Counted from the first letter of the stretch, positions 19,788 through 30,497 are shown. The stretch is 64,000 bases of DNA from Alphaproteobacteria bacterium (GCA_018969425.1 JAGWYJ010000001.1:1-64000), one strand, 5' to 3'. Numbers and translations are program-made. The notes: generated by a model not told the origin, from the sequence alone.

Positions 19788-21722
19788 ATGGCTGAACCTC
19801 CCTCCGATCCGACCCTCAGCGAGCCCGCCCCCGCCGTCATGCGAGACGGCGAGACCCGCCGTATGGCGGGGGTCGAGGTGATCCGCGATCAACTCCGGCG
19901 GCTGCCCGCCCGCCCGGGCGTCTACAGGATGTATGGAGAGGCCGAAGACCTCCTTTATGTCGGCAAGGCCCGAAACCTCAGAAATCGGGTGGGCAGTTAC
20001 GCCAAGATCGGCGGCCATACCCAGCGGATCGCCCGTATGATCTCGCTGACGCGATCCATGGAATTCGTGGTCACACAGTCCGAAACGGAAGCGCTGCTTC
20101 TCGAAGCCAATCTGATCAAGCGGCTGAAACCGCGTTTCAATATCATCCTCAGGGACGATAAGTCGTTTCCTCATATTCTGATCCGCGAGGATCATGAGGC
20201 TCCGCAGATCCTCAAGCATCGAGGGGCTAAGCGCACGAAAGGGCGCTATTTCGGTCCGTTCGCGTCGGCAGGGGCGGTCGACCGAACTCTGGACACGCTT
20301 CAGAAGGCGTTTCTTCTCAGAACCTGCACGGACAGCATTTACGCGAGCCGCTCGCGCCCGTGCATGCTTCACCAGATGGGACGCTGCTCAGCTCCCTGCA
20401 CGGGGGTGATATCTCTAGAGGATTACGCCCGACTCGCGGAACAGGCCGGCGAGTTCCTGGACGGCCGCGCGGACGAGCTTCAGAAGCGACTGAGCGAGGA
20501 CATGGAGCGGGCGGCCGAGGGCATGGACTATGAACGCGCCGCCAAGCTGCGCGACAGGATCAAGGCTCTCGCAGCGGTCCGCGCCTCTCAGGGGGTCAAT
20601 CCTGAGGGAATCGTAGAGGCGGATGTGTTCGCGATTCACAGCGACGCCGGACAGTCCTGCATTCAGGCCTTTTTCTTCCGGGCCGGACAGAACTGGGGCG
20701 CGACCGCCTATTATCCTAAGCATGAGGCTGACGACCTTCCATCCTCGGTGCTGACCGCGTTCATCGCCCAGTTCTATGACGAGCGGCCGGCCCCTGGCCT
20801 CATTCTGCTCTCCCACGACATCGAAGACCCGGAACTTCTCCGAGACGCCCTCGAAATGCGGGCTGAGCGTCGTATCGACATCCGCACCCCACAGAGAGGC
20901 GAGAAGCGCGATATCGTCTCGCAGGCCGCCCTCAACGCGCGGGAGGCCCTCGGACGCAGGCTCGCCGAAACACAGAGTCAGGCCCGCATTCTGGCGGCGG
21001 TGCAGACGATATTCGACCTGCCTCATCCGCCAATGCGGATCGAGGTTTATGACAATTCGCACATCCAGGGGACAAACGCCGTCGGGGCCATGATCGTGGC
21101 CGGCCCGGAAGGTTTCGAGAAATCCTCATACCGAACGTTCAACTTCAAGGACACCGATCTCGAACCCGGCGACGACTACGGAATGATGAGAGAGGTGATG
21201 CGCCGCCGCTTCGCCCGCCTCAGGAAAGAGGCCGAAGAGGTCGGCCCGGGCAAACGTCCGGAGACCTGGCCTGACCTGGTTCTCATAGACGGCGGACCAG
21301 GACAGCTCTCGGCCGCGCGCGACACGCTTGAGGCCCTCGGGTTCGTCCATGGCGACCTCAATCTGGCGGCCATCTCCAAGGGGCCGGACCGGAATGCGGG
21401 ACGCGAGCAGTTCTTCCGGCCCGGAAAGGCGCCGTTTCAGCTTCCGCCCTCAGATCCGGCCCTCTATTACCTCCAGCGACTGCGCGACGAGGCCCATCGC
21501 TTCGCGATCGGTTCGCATCGGGCCAGACGCTCCCAGACCCTGAGCGAAAATCCCCTCGACGATATCCCCGGCATCGGTCCTGCAAGAAAGAAGGCTCTGC
21601 TCCATCGCTTCGGATCGGCGCGGGGCGTATCACGGGCGACAGAGGCTGATCTCGAAACGGTCGAGGGGATCAACGCCGCCCTCGCCCGCCGTATCTTTGC
21701 TCATTTTCAGGCGCCCGGTTGA
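19788..21722 (+). CDS. uvrC: Excinuclease ABC subunit C
   Basis: GIY-YIG domain (RPGVYRMYGEAEDLLYVGKARNLRNRV), UvrC homology region and C-terminal HhH. Confidence 0.98.
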   Translation: MAEPPSDPTLSEPAPAVMRDGETRRMAGVEVIRDQLRRLPARPGVYRMYGEAEDLLYVGKARNLRNRVGSYAKIGGHTQRIARMISLTRSMEFVVTQSETEALLLEANLIKRLKPRFNIILRDDKSFPHILIREDHEAPQILKHRGAKRTKGRYFGPFASAGAVDRTLDTLQKAFLLRTCTDSIYASRSRPCMLHQMGRCSAPCTGVISLEDYARLAEQAGEFLDGRADELQKRLSEDMERAAEGMDYERAAKLRDRIKALAAVRASQGVNPEGIVEADVFAIHSDAGQSCIQAFFFRAGQNWGATAYYPKHEADDLPSSVLTAFIAQFYDERPAPGLILLSHDIEDPELLRDALEMRAERRIDIRTPQRGEKRDIVSQAALNAREALGRRLAETQSQARILAAVQTIFDLPHPPMRIEVYDNSHIQGTNAVGAMIVAGPEGFEKSSYRTFNFKDTDLEPGDDYGMMREVMRRRFARLRKEAEEVGPGKRPETWPDLVLIDGGPGQLSAARDTLEALGFVHGDLNLAAISKGPDRNAGREQFFRPGKAPFQLPPSDPALYYLQRLRDEAHRFAIGSHRARRSQTLSENPLDDIPGIGPARKKALLHRFGSARGVSRATEADLETVEGINAALARRIFAHFQAPG

Positions 21723-21826
21723 ACGATCATGTCGGATGCCGGTTCAGCAGACATTCATAAAGTCTGGTCGAAGATAATCCTCGCCCCTGAGGCCGCGTTC
21801 CAACCTGAAAAGGCCGCAGCGCCATC

Positions 21827-22402
21827 ATGAGACACCGATGGTTCTCACCTCTCCTGATCGCCGGTGCGCTGACAAGCGCGAGCGCCCTCTCGCAGCCAGC
21901 CCCCGAAGCGTCCCGATCTGCCTCGACAAGCTCGTCGGCCATGATGCGGGCAGGTCAGCTCAGCCCGGGCGCCAAGATTGTCGCGTCAACACTCAGGTCG
22001 GGCCTTATGAGATCGCGCAACAGCGCGCGGGAGAGTTCTCGACCTATACCGCCAGACATACTTGAAAAACTGACGCCATTCTTTTCCAGAGAGCTCCTTG
22101 AATCTGTCCGCTACACGATCGGCGACGTCACACCGGACGGCCTCGCCGGCTTTGCGATCCGTAACGGCAACGCCGCCGCTGTGACCCTGATCGACACCGT
22201 TGTGTTCCGCCATGCTAATTACGTCTCGGACCTCGCACTCTGGGCGCATGAGCTTCATCATGTCGAACAATACCGGGCCTGGGGAGTAGACGGTTTCGCC
22301 GCACGCTACGCCTTTTCCTGGACGCAGGTGGAAACTGAGGCCCGCGATCGGGCAGCCGAGTTCAGGGAGTGGCGAGAAGCCGCCTCGACGTCCGTTCGGT
22401 AA
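21827..22402 (+). CDS. DUF4157-like protein with HExxH-type motif, exported
   Basis: N-terminal signal-like segment; LWAHELHHVEQYRAWGVDGFAARYAF (HELHH). Confidence 0.6.
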   Translation: MRHRWFSPLLIAGALTSASALSQPAPEASRSASTSSSAMMRAGQLSPGAKIVASTLRSGLMRSRNSARESSRPIPPDILEKLTPFFSRELLESVRYTIGDVTPDGLAGFAIRNGNAAAVTLIDTVVFRHANYVSDLALWAHELHHVEQYRAWGVDGFAARYAFSWTQVETEARDRAAEFREWREAASTSVR

Positions 22403-22521
22403 GACGCCTGGGCGGTCGGGGAGAGATCCCCGAGTTAGTCCTTGTCCGGCTCGAGTCCCCCCCGTACACATTTGCGACAGCGAGACCGGCGGAAGACCGG
22501 CGACTGGGAGGATCTGAGGTC

Positions 22522-23610
22522 ATGATCAGGACGGGCGCCGATACGCCGAGCCGTGAAGAAATTCTGGAGCCAGACCTCAGGATCATCGACCCCCACCACC
22601 ATCTCTGGGATCGTCGCTCAATCCTGCCATCCCTTCCGCCCGTCACGCACCCTTTTGAGCAGATCGTTCGGCGATCGACCGTATATCTCCTCGATCAACT
22701 CAACGCGGACCTTGCCCTGGGCCACCGGGTTGAGGCGACCGTCTATCTCGAATGCGGCGCCATGTATCGCGCGGACGGGCCTGACGACATGAAGCCCATC
22801 GGCGAGACCGAGTTTGTGAACGGGATCGCGGCGATGTCCGCCAGCGGCGCATACGGTCCGGCCCGCGCCTGCCTCGGGATCGTCGGCCACGTCGATCTCA
22901 CCCTCGGCGCGCGCGCTGGCGCGATCCTCGACGCTCACATGGCGGCAGCCCCGGCTCGGTTCCGCGGCATTCGGCATAGCGCCTCCTGGGATGCTGATCC
23001 GCGCGTCCTCGGGCCGCTTGTTCGTCGACCGGCCGGCGTCTTTCTCGACAGACGTTTCAGGGAAGGGTTCGCCGAGCTTTCACGCAGAGGGCTTTCCTTC
23101 GACGCCTGGCTGCTCGAACCCCAGCTTGAGGACCTGATCGATCTGGCGCGCAGCTTTCCGGACACGTCGATCGTGCTTGATCACGTCGGCACTCCGCTGG
23201 GCATAGCCTCGTACGAAAATCGACGGGATGAACGGTTCAGGATCTGGAAAGACGCCATTCTCGCCCTCGCCGCCTGTCCGAACGTACATGTGAAGCTGGG
23301 CGGCCTCGCTATGCCCTTCTGCGGCTTTCCGTCCTGCCTCTCGAGTCCAAGAGCCCCCTCGAGCCAGCTTGCGAAGGAATGGAGGCCCTATATCGAGACC
23401 TGCATCGAGGCCTTCGGCGTCAAGCGCGCCATGTTCGAGAGCAACTTTCCGGTCGACGAAGTCAGTTGCTCCTATGAGAGGCTCTGGAACGCCTTCAAGA
23501 TCATCACCTCTGGCGCTTCAGGGGCGGAGAAGGCTGATCTCTATTTCAACACAGCCAATCGTTTTTACAGACTTGGACTCTCTCCTTCTGCGGATCCGGG
23601 AGCCGGATGA
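22522..23610 (+). CDS. Amidohydrolase family protein (PDC hydrolase/TIM-barrel type)
   Basis: IIDPHHHLWDR metal motif, IVLDHVGTPLG, and MFESNFPVDEVSCSY. Confidence 0.9.
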   Translation: MIRTGADTPSREEILEPDLRIIDPHHHLWDRRSILPSLPPVTHPFEQIVRRSTVYLLDQLNADLALGHRVEATVYLECGAMYRADGPDDMKPIGETEFVNGIAAMSASGAYGPARACLGIVGHVDLTLGARAGAILDAHMAAAPARFRGIRHSASWDADPRVLGPLVRRPAGVFLDRRFREGFAELSRRGLSFDAWLLEPQLEDLIDLARSFPDTSIVLDHVGTPLGIASYENRRDERFRIWKDAILALAACPNVHVKLGGLAMPFCGFPSCLSSPRAPSSQLAKEWRPYIETCIEAFGVKRAMFESNFPVDEVSCSYERLWNAFKIITSGASGAEKADLYFNTANRFYRLGLSPSADPGAG

Positions 23611-24776
23611 TGAATTTCGACCTAGACGACGATCACAGGCTTACGCAGGACCTGACCGCCCGCTTCGTGCGAGAGGCTCTGACGCCTCTGGAGACAAAGG
23701 TCCTTGAACGCGACGCAGCCGGCCAGGGCGCTCATCTGACCGAAGACGAGACGCGTCGTGTGGACGCATTGGCTCAGGACATGGGACTTTGGGGACTGGA
23801 TGCGCCTACCGATGTCGGCGGGATGGACCTTCCCACGACGGCGATGGTCGGGGTCAATATCGAGATGGGACGCACATGCACGCCCTATCACCTGCCCCCG
23901 GACAGTCCGAACCTGCGCATGCTGATGGCGACCGTCAATGAGGACCAAAGAGCCCGCTATCTCCTCCCCTATGTACGGGACGGGCTTGTGTCCGCGATCG
24001 GCATCTCGGAGCCCGGCGCTGGCGCCGATCCTGCTGCCATGATCACGACCGCTGTTCGCAGCGGTTCGGATTACGTCATCAACGGGAGAAAAATCTGGAT
24101 TTCCCGGGCCGCAGAGGCGGACTTCACGATTCTGATGGCGGTCACCGACAAGTCCCGGGGAGCGAAGGGCGGGGTCTCCGCTTTTCTGGTCGATCGCGAC
24201 ACCCCGGGGTTCAACGTACTTCGCCGTATCCCCATGATTGGCGGTCAGTTCACCTATGAAATCGCGCTCGAGGATTGCCGTATTCCCGCCGCCAACCTCC
24301 TGGGCAGAGAAGGAGAAGGGTTCGCCCCGATGCAGCTGCGACTGTCGACACGGCGGCTGCAGATGGCCGCATGGTGCATCGGCATGGCGAGCCGCGCGCT
24401 CGAAATGATGATCGAGTACGCCCCTCAGCGCTCCACATTCGGCCAAAGCCTCGCCAATCGGCAGGCGATCCAGTGGTGGGTCGCCGATGGCGCAGCCAAA
24501 GTGCGCGCGGCGCGACTGATGACATATGAAACGGCCTGGAAACTCGATCAGGGCCGGGACGTTCGAAGCGACGTCTCAATGGTGAAAGTCTACGCCACAG
24601 AGATGGCCTGGGAGATTCTCGATAATGCGATGCAGACCTTCGGCGCCATGGGAATGACGAAAGATCTTCCCTTGCAGCTCATGGCCGGACAGGTGCGCAC
24701 AATGCGTATCTATGACGGCCCGTCGGAGGTCCATCGGTGGGTCGTCGCGCGCGATCTGCTCGGGCTCAAGCGATAG
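23607..24776 (+). CDS. Acyl-CoA dehydrogenase
   Basis: GISEPGAGADPAAMITTAV, KIWISRAAEAD and QTFGAMGMTKDLPL with terminal GPSEVHRWVVARDLL. Confidence 0.94.
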   Translation: MMNFDLDDDHRLTQDLTARFVREALTPLETKVLERDAAGQGAHLTEDETRRVDALAQDMGLWGLDAPTDVGGMDLPTTAMVGVNIEMGRTCTPYHLPPDSPNLRMLMATVNEDQRARYLLPYVRDGLVSAIGISEPGAGADPAAMITTAVRSGSDYVINGRKIWISRAAEADFTILMAVTDKSRGAKGGVSAFLVDRDTPGFNVLRRIPMIGGQFTYEIALEDCRIPAANLLGREGEGFAPMQLRLSTRRLQMAAWCIGMASRALEMMIEYAPQRSTFGQSLANRQAIQWWVADGAAKVRAARLMTYETAWKLDQGRDVRSDVSMVKVYATEMAWEILDNAMQTFGAMGMTKDLPLQLMAGQVRTMRIYDGPSEVHRWVVARDLLGLKR

Positions 24777-24816
24777 TCGGAGCCCAGACAGCAGCTGCAC
24801 ATTCGGAGTTCATGCG

Positions 24817-25602
24817 ATGACTACGGCGCCCCAGGACGACTACTCGATAGCGATTTTCGACCACATCGCTCACATTCGTCTGACGCGCCCGCCTCACAAC
24901 ATGATGACCCTGTCCCTTGCACACAGCCTCGCAGACACCCTTGAGACGCTTGATGCGAGAGAGGATGTGCGAGCCGTCGTCCTCTCCGCTGAGGGACGCA
25001 GCTTCTGCGCAGGAGCGGACCTCTCACGACGCCCGGATCAGGCGAAGGAGGAGACCAGGCCAGACCGGAACCCTCTTTACGACGCGGCCGTCCGCCTCGG
25101 CGCAACGCAGACCCCCATTGTCGCCGCCGTTCAGGGACCGGCGATCGGCGCCGGACTCGGGCTCGCTCTCATTGCGGATTTTCGTGTCGCCTCGCCCGAA
25201 GCACGCTTCGCCGCCAACTTCGTGAAGCTCGGCTTTCACCCTGGTTTCGGTTTGACCTACACGCTCCCGCAGGCCATTGGCCCCCAGCGGGCCCGGCTCA
25301 TGTGTCTGACCGGCCGACGCATTCGTCCCGACGAAGCCCTGAACTGGGGACTGATTGACGCCCTGACGGAGGAGAACGGTCTTCTCGAAACAGCTATCGC
25401 CCTCGCGCGAGATATAGCTGAAGGCGCTCCGCTGGCGGTAAAAGCGACACGGGCGAGCCTTCGTCCGGATCTCGCCGCTCACATACGAAAGCACACGGAC
25501 CACGAACACGCCGAGCAGGTCCGTCTGATGAAAACCGCCGACTTCGCCGAAGGCGTCCGGGCTGTCGCAGAGCGACGGCCCGGACGTTTCACAGGTCGAT
25601 AA
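24817..25602 (+). CDS. Enoyl-CoA hydratase/isomerase family protein
   Basis: AEGRSFCAGADLS and AAVQGPAIGAGLGLALIADFRVAS crotonase motifs. Confidence 0.92.
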   Translation: MTTAPQDDYSIAIFDHIAHIRLTRPPHNMMTLSLAHSLADTLETLDAREDVRAVVLSAEGRSFCAGADLSRRPDQAKEETRPDRNPLYDAAVRLGATQTPIVAAVQGPAIGAGLGLALIADFRVASPEARFAANFVKLGFHPGFGLTYTLPQAIGPQRARLMCLTGRRIRPDEALNWGLIDALTEENGLLETAIALARDIAEGAPLAVKATRASLRPDLAAHIRKHTDHEHAEQVRLMKTADFAEGVRAVAERRPGRFTGR

Positions 25603-25615
25603 AGCCCGGCGCCCC

Positions 25616-27475
25616 TCAGGGGGAGGCCGCCTTACGGCTTTCAATCCAGCGTTCGACGCGGGCCGTCAGCACGGGCAGCGGAACACTTCCGCCTCCCAGA
25701 ACAACGTCATGAAACGCCCTGTAGTCGAAGGCGTCGCCCAGGGCCGCCTTCGCCTGATCGCGCAGCTGCTGGATGCGGATCATGCCGATCTTGTAGGCGG
25801 TCGCCTGCCCCGGGGTGGAGATATATCGGCGCACTTCCGACCGAACCGCGCCTTCAGGGACCGGCGAGTTTTTCATGAAGTACTCAACCGCCTGCTCCTC
25901 AGTCCATCCCTTGGAATGAATGCCGGTATCCAGGACAAGTCTGCAGGCTCTCCAGATTTCGCCGCCAAGACGACCGAAGTCCGAGTAGGGATCCGTATAA
26001 AAACCCATCTCCTTGGCGAGAGCCTCGGCATAAAGCCCCCATCCCTCCGAATATGCGGTGTAGCCATACTGCGTCCGGAACTTCGGAAGTCCCTCACGCT
26101 CCTGAGCGATGGAAATCTGCATATGATGGCCAGGATTTCCTTCGTGAAAGGCGATGCTCTCAAGCTGATAGATCGACATGGCGTTCATGTCGGAGAGATG
26201 AGCATAGAAGACCCCCGGGCGAGAGCCGTCGGGAGCTCCTGCGAAGTAATGCTGCGCTCCGCCCGGCTCCTCGCGAAACGCCTCGACACGCCGAACCTCG
26301 AGAGGCGCTTTGGGAAGAAGGCCGAAATACTCGGGAAGCTTCTTGTTCATGCCGTCCAGGTAGGTGCGCGCCAACGCGAGATACTTTTCACGTCCTTCAT
26401 CGGTATTCGGAAAATAAAACCGCCGATCGGTTCGCATGAAGGTGAAAAACTCTTCGAGGTCGCCCTTGAAGCCGACCGCATCCTTGATTTTCTCCATCTC
26501 CTGGCGGATCCGAGCCACCTCACTGAGCCCCAGCTCATGGATCTCGTCTGCGGTCATCTCAGTGGTCGTCATCTGATTCAGCATGGCGTCGTAGTAAGCT
26601 GCGCCGTTGGGCAGCGAACCGACCCCCTTCGCATCCGGAGAGGTGTTGGCGCGGTCCGCCGTAAGCCAGGCTGACACACGGTCATAGGCCGGCTTCATCT
26701 CATCCTTCATGGCCGAGGTCAGATCCCGCGTGAGCGCCTCAGCGTCCTCCTTGCTGACGAGGCCCGCCTTCAGCAGTCCCTCAATCTTCGTCTTCCCGTC
26801 AGCGAACAGAGCGGAGTCCGCCCCGGCGGAGAAAGGCGCGCCGCTCATGAGGCGCTTCACTTCACCCAGCGCCTGATCATAGGCGAAGCGCGGTTGACGA
26901 ATGCCGTCCGCAGCCGCGGCTTTGGCGCGGTCAAGAAGCTGATCCAGCGCATCATCGATCAGCCGCACCCGGGCGATGTAGGCGTCCATATCCGACCGGG
27001 TCTCGACACGATGGAAGTTGATCAAAAAATTTGGAATGGAGGTGTGCCCGCCGCCCCGGGCAAAGAGGTAGCGCTGCCGCCGGAACGTGTCTGCACGTTC
27101 CTCCCGATCAAGCTCCAGAGCCCACATGTCGTAGGACGTACGGGCCTCCTCATCGAGCAAATCGTACGTGAAATCCGATTTCATGCTGGCAACGCTCTCG
27201 CGTCTCCAGTCCAGCCGACGCTTCAGTCCTTCTTCGCTTCGATCATCCAGCCGGTCATAGCCTTCTCGCCTCCCCTGGGAGGTGAGCTCCTCAGGGCTCA
27301 TGGCGAGCTCTTCCTCGTACTCTGCATCCAGATAGGCGGTCAGCCTCTGACTTTCCGTAGCGACAGCCTGGGCGCGTTCAGCCTGCTCGGCGGCGGCGCG
27401 CTCAGCCGGCGTCGGACCGCAGGCTCCAAGCGCCAGAAGGGCTACAGCCCCAAGAAGACATCTACGCATCGCCAC
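25616..27475 (-). CDS. DUF885 family protein (lipoprotein-like, HExxH)
   Basis: Lipobox ALGACGPT, SIAFHEGNPGHHMQISIAQE and YSEGWGLYAEALAKEMG. Confidence 0.88.
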   Translation of the reverse strand: MAMRRCLLGAVALLALGACGPTPAERAAAEQAERAQAVATESQRLTAYLDAEYEEELAMSPEELTSQGRREGYDRLDDRSEEGLKRRLDWRRESVASMKSDFTYDLLDEEARTSYDMWALELDREERADTFRRQRYLFARGGGHTSIPNFLINFHRVETRSDMDAYIARVRLIDDALDQLLDRAKAAAADGIRQPRFAYDQALGEVKRLMSGAPFSAGADSALFADGKTKIEGLLKAGLVSKEDAEALTRDLTSAMKDEMKPAYDRVSAWLTADRANTSPDAKGVGSLPNGAAYYDAMLNQMTTTEMTADEIHELGLSEVARIRQEMEKIKDAVGFKGDLEEFFTFMRTDRRFYFPNTDEGREKYLALARTYLDGMNKKLPEYFGLLPKAPLEVRRVEAFREEPGGAQHYFAGAPDGSRPGVFYAHLSDMNAMSIYQLESIAFHEGNPGHHMQISIAQEREGLPKFRTQYGYTAYSEGWGLYAEALAKEMGFYTDPYSDFGRLGGEIWRACRLVLDTGIHSKGWTEEQAVEYFMKNSPVPEGAVRSEVRRYISTPGQATAYKIGMIRIQQLRDQAKAALGDAFDYRAFHDVVLGGGSVPLPVLTARVERWIESRKAASP

Positions 27476-27629
27476 CTCACCATCGTTCTGCGCCGCTGAC
27501 CGAAGTCGGCGGACGGATTTCGTCTCGCGTTCTACACCGACAGGAACCGAATGAGAACCTGAGCGCTTTCCCCGACGAGCGTCTCATCATAGAGGTCTTT
27601 CAGGCCAAATCTGAACAGGACCTCGCGCC

Positions 27630-28421
27630 ATGAACCGCTTCACGGGAAAATCGATCATCGTCACAGGCGCCGCCTCCGGGATCGGACGAGCTGCCGCCAT
27701 CCTGTTCGCAGCAGAAGGCGGGCGGGTCCTCGCCGCCGATCGATCGCCCCAGATCCATGAAACGGTGGAGATAATCCGCAAATCCGGAGGTCTCGCCCAC
27801 GGAATGGAGATGGATGCGGGGCATGAGGCCGATGTCAGGAAAATGGTCGGCGAAGCCCTTCGTCTTCACGAGGGTCTCGATGTGCTGTTCGCCAATGCCG
27901 GCGTCTCGGGAGGAATGCCGTCCCTGTTCGAGCAAACGGAGGCCGACTGGAAGGCCGTGCTTCAGGTGAACCTTATCGGTCCGATGCTGGCCATTCAGGC
28001 GGCTGCCCCTGAAATGATCAAGCGCGGGGGCGGCGCTATCGTCTGCACGGCCAGCGTCGCAGGCCTGCGATCCGGCGCCGGGAGCCCTGCCTATTCGGCA
28101 TCGAAGGCCGGAGTGATCAGCCTTGTATCGCTGGCGGCCAATCAGCTCGCGGGCACGGGGGTTCGGGTCAACGGAATCTGCCCCGGGCTGATCGAAACCG
28201 GCATGACCCGCGAGATCTTCACACGCGCCGCCGAACGCGGAACGACAGACCGTATCGGACAGCTTAACCCAACCCGCCGAGCGGGCGTTCCCGAAGAGAT
28301 CGCCCGCGCCGCCCTTTTCCTCGCATCTTCTGACGCAAGCTACATCAACGGCCATGCCCTGGTGGTCGATGGCGGGCTGTCGTCGTCTCTTCCTGTCGTG
28401 CCGCCCAAGCCGCGGGGCTAG
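27630..28421 (+). CDS. SDR family oxidoreductase
   Basis: [15 protein letters not shown] and YSASKAGV motifs. Confidence 0.92.
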   Translation: MNRFTGKSIIVTGAASGIGRAAAILFAAEGGRVLAADRSPQIHETVEIIRKSGGLAHGMEMDAGHEADVRKMVGEALRLHEGLDVLFANAGVSGGMPSLFEQTEADWKAVLQVNLIGPMLAIQAAAPEMIKRGGGAIVCTASVAGLRSGAGSPAYSASKAGVISLVSLAANQLAGTGVRVNGICPGLIETGMTREIFTRAAERGTTDRIGQLNPTRRAGVPEEIARAALFLASSDASYINGHALVVDGGLSSSLPVVPPKPRG

Positions 28422-28441
28422 AGAAAGACTGACCGCAAGCG

Positions 28442-30457
28442 TCAGTGTCTGGACAGGATGGCGAACCTGAAACCGCGCCCTCCAAGCGGGGCGAGATCCT
28501 TCAGGGGAGATGCGTGCACCCGGACCTCCTCGTCGGTCAGATTGATCCCTTCGAGGATCAACTGAACGTCGTCGGTAAGATTGTAGGACACCTGAGCTCC
28601 GAGGGTGAAGTAGCTATCGGTGGGCAACTCATAGGCGGCGACCTTTGACTGCTCGGCTACCCAACGGAGGTCAAGCCCAGCCCTCAGCCGTTCGGCTTCA
28701 GCTTCTATCCCGAGGCTCGCCGAACCGGGGGGAATGCGCGGAAGGTCCCCTCCCGCGTCCAATTTGGCCCTCACCACGTCTACGCCCAGACGGGCCTTCC
28801 AGGCAGCGCCAGCCGCTGTTCCCAGATCCAGCCCGGCCTCAATCTCGGCGCCGGTGAAAACGGCGTCATCCTGGGCGGCTTCAAACACGGGCAGCCCGTC
28901 AACCGAACCGCCGGAGGGAGCGAGATAGATAAAGTTCGCGAAGTCGAACTGGTAGAGGCTGGCGTCGAACCTGAGCGGGCCTGCGTCCCAGCGAGCGCTC
29001 GCCTCCATGCTTAAGCCTGTCTCGGTGACGAGCGATGCGTCTCCCACCTCGTACTGCCGGGTCGCAAGGTGCGGGCCGTCGGCGAACAACTCCACATCGG
29101 TAGGCGCGCGCTCGGTACGGCTGAAGGTCAACCCCAGAAACAATCGGTCCGTCACATGCTGATGAACACCCAATGATGCGTTGACCGTATCGAACCCACG
29201 CGTCGCTCCGGCGAGATTCTCCAGATCGATGCGATCCAGCCTCAATCCTCCCTCAAGCCCCCACTCGCCCGTATCGAACGTCTCGAAAACAAAGGCTCCC
29301 ACGGATCGGGTCACGGTCGGAGATACGAACGCCTCATCTCCCAGCGCCCGGAAATCGCGCCTCAGACTCTGGAGGCCGAAACTTCCTTCCAGCCCCTGGG
29401 CGCCGCCATGTTCCGCCTCAATGCGAGCCTCATAGCCGCTGTTCGTGAAGACCGTACCGGCAAGGCCGGGCGCCTCAAACTCCGTATGCTCATAGTCCAC
29501 CGCCGACAGAGCGCCCACGAGGCGACGAAGAGGCCCGCGGGCCATATCTATCCCGCCGCGCATATCCAGTCTGGCCTGTTCCATGTCGATGAATGGGCGG
29601 CCGTTGCTATCGCCCTCCCCCTCATGAGCATGACCGCCGACGACCCCGTAGCGAGAGCCGCTCAAACGGATCGCTGCGCCAAGAAAGGCCGAGTCCGAAA
29701 GGTAAGTCAGCCCGGCGCTTAATGCATTGGACTCGACAAACGAGTTCGAAAGGACGCCCGGTTCAACCGCTTCGTCTGCGTGATCCTCGCCTTCCGCCGC
29801 CTCGGCGGCCAGCAGGCGGCGTGACTCTGACAGACCTGGGATTTTCAAGTCGCCTGCCTCCCTGAGAGACAGCGACACCACGCCGACAAGAGATCCCGTT
29901 GAGCCGGTCGCACGCGCGGCCGCCATGGAGCCGCTGTCGACCGTCGTATATCCGGCATAGGCCTGCATCGAGGCGTCTCGGGACGGCGCTCGTTCGACGA
30001 TCAGTCCGTCAATGACGTTGACGACGCCTCCCGAGGCCCCGCCGCCATAAGCAAGGGTCGCCGGCCCCCTGAGAATCTCGATCCGCTCGGCTCCCAGAGG
30101 GTCGCCTGTCACAGCATGGTCAGGACTGGCGGCGGATGCGTCGATCACACCCAGACCATTGGTGAGAACCTGGACGCGCTCAGCGCCCAGACCGCGAATG
30201 ACCGGACGGCTCGCACCCGGGCCAAAGGCTGTGCTTGAGACACCCGGGAGACCCTCCAGCGTATCGCCCAGGCCGCTGCTCAGGCGCAGGGCGATCGCCT
30301 CTTCATCGAGAACCGTCGTGCTGGCGATCAGTTCGTCGCTCGTTCGATCCGGTCCCACGCCGGTCACAACCACCACTTCCGGCGACGCATCGACCGTCTG
30401 GGCCAGGCCGGCGGGCGCCAAAGCCGCCCCGATCGCGAAAAACCAAATTCTCCGCAT
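28442..30457 (-). CDS. TonB-dependent receptor, probable zinc receptor (ZnuD-like)
   Basis: Signal peptide MRRIWFFAIGAALAPAGLAQ, plug domain (LPGVSSTAFGPGASRPVIRGLGAERVQVL), C-terminal beta-strand (GFRFAILSRH). His-rich loops (GEDHADEAVE, GGHAHEGEGDS). GGAGGA RBS before the start. Confidence 0.85.
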   Translation of the reverse strand: MRRIWFFAIGAALAPAGLAQTVDASPEVVVVTGVGPDRTSDELIASTTVLDEEAIALRLSSGLGDTLEGLPGVSSTAFGPGASRPVIRGLGAERVQVLTNGLGVIDASAASPDHAVTGDPLGAERIEILRGPATLAYGGGASGGVVNVIDGLIVERAPSRDASMQAYAGYTTVDSGSMAAARATGSTGSLVGVVSLSLREAGDLKIPGLSESRRLLAAEAAEGEDHADEAVEPGVLSNSFVESNALSAGLTYLSDSAFLGAAIRLSGSRYGVVGGHAHEGEGDSNGRPFIDMEQARLDMRGGIDMARGPLRRLVGALSAVDYEHTEFEAPGLAGTVFTNSGYEARIEAEHGGAQGLEGSFGLQSLRRDFRALGDEAFVSPTVTRSVGAFVFETFDTGEWGLEGGLRLDRIDLENLAGATRGFDTVNASLGVHQHVTDRLFLGLTFSRTERAPTDVELFADGPHLATRQYEVGDASLVTETGLSMEASARWDAGPLRFDASLYQFDFANFIYLAPSGGSVDGLPVFEAAQDDAVFTGAEIEAGLDLGTAAGAAWKARLGVDVVRAKLDAGGDLPRIPPGSASLGIEAEAERLRAGLDLRWVAEQSKVAAYELPTDSYFTLGAQVSYNLTDDVQLILEGINLTDEEVRVHASPLKDLAPLGGRGFRFAILSRH

Positions 30458-30472
30458 GAAGTCCTCCAGAGG

Positions 30473-30497
30473 TGATATGTTATAATATATCATTTTC
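30473..30497 (-). promoter_or_regulatory. Zur-type operator TGATATGTTATAATATATCATTTTC
   Basis: ATGTTATAATATATCAT differs by one base from ATGTTATAATATAACAT (gammaproteobacterial Zur core). Near-perfect inverted repeat 16 nt upstream of the receptor start. Confidence 0.75.
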
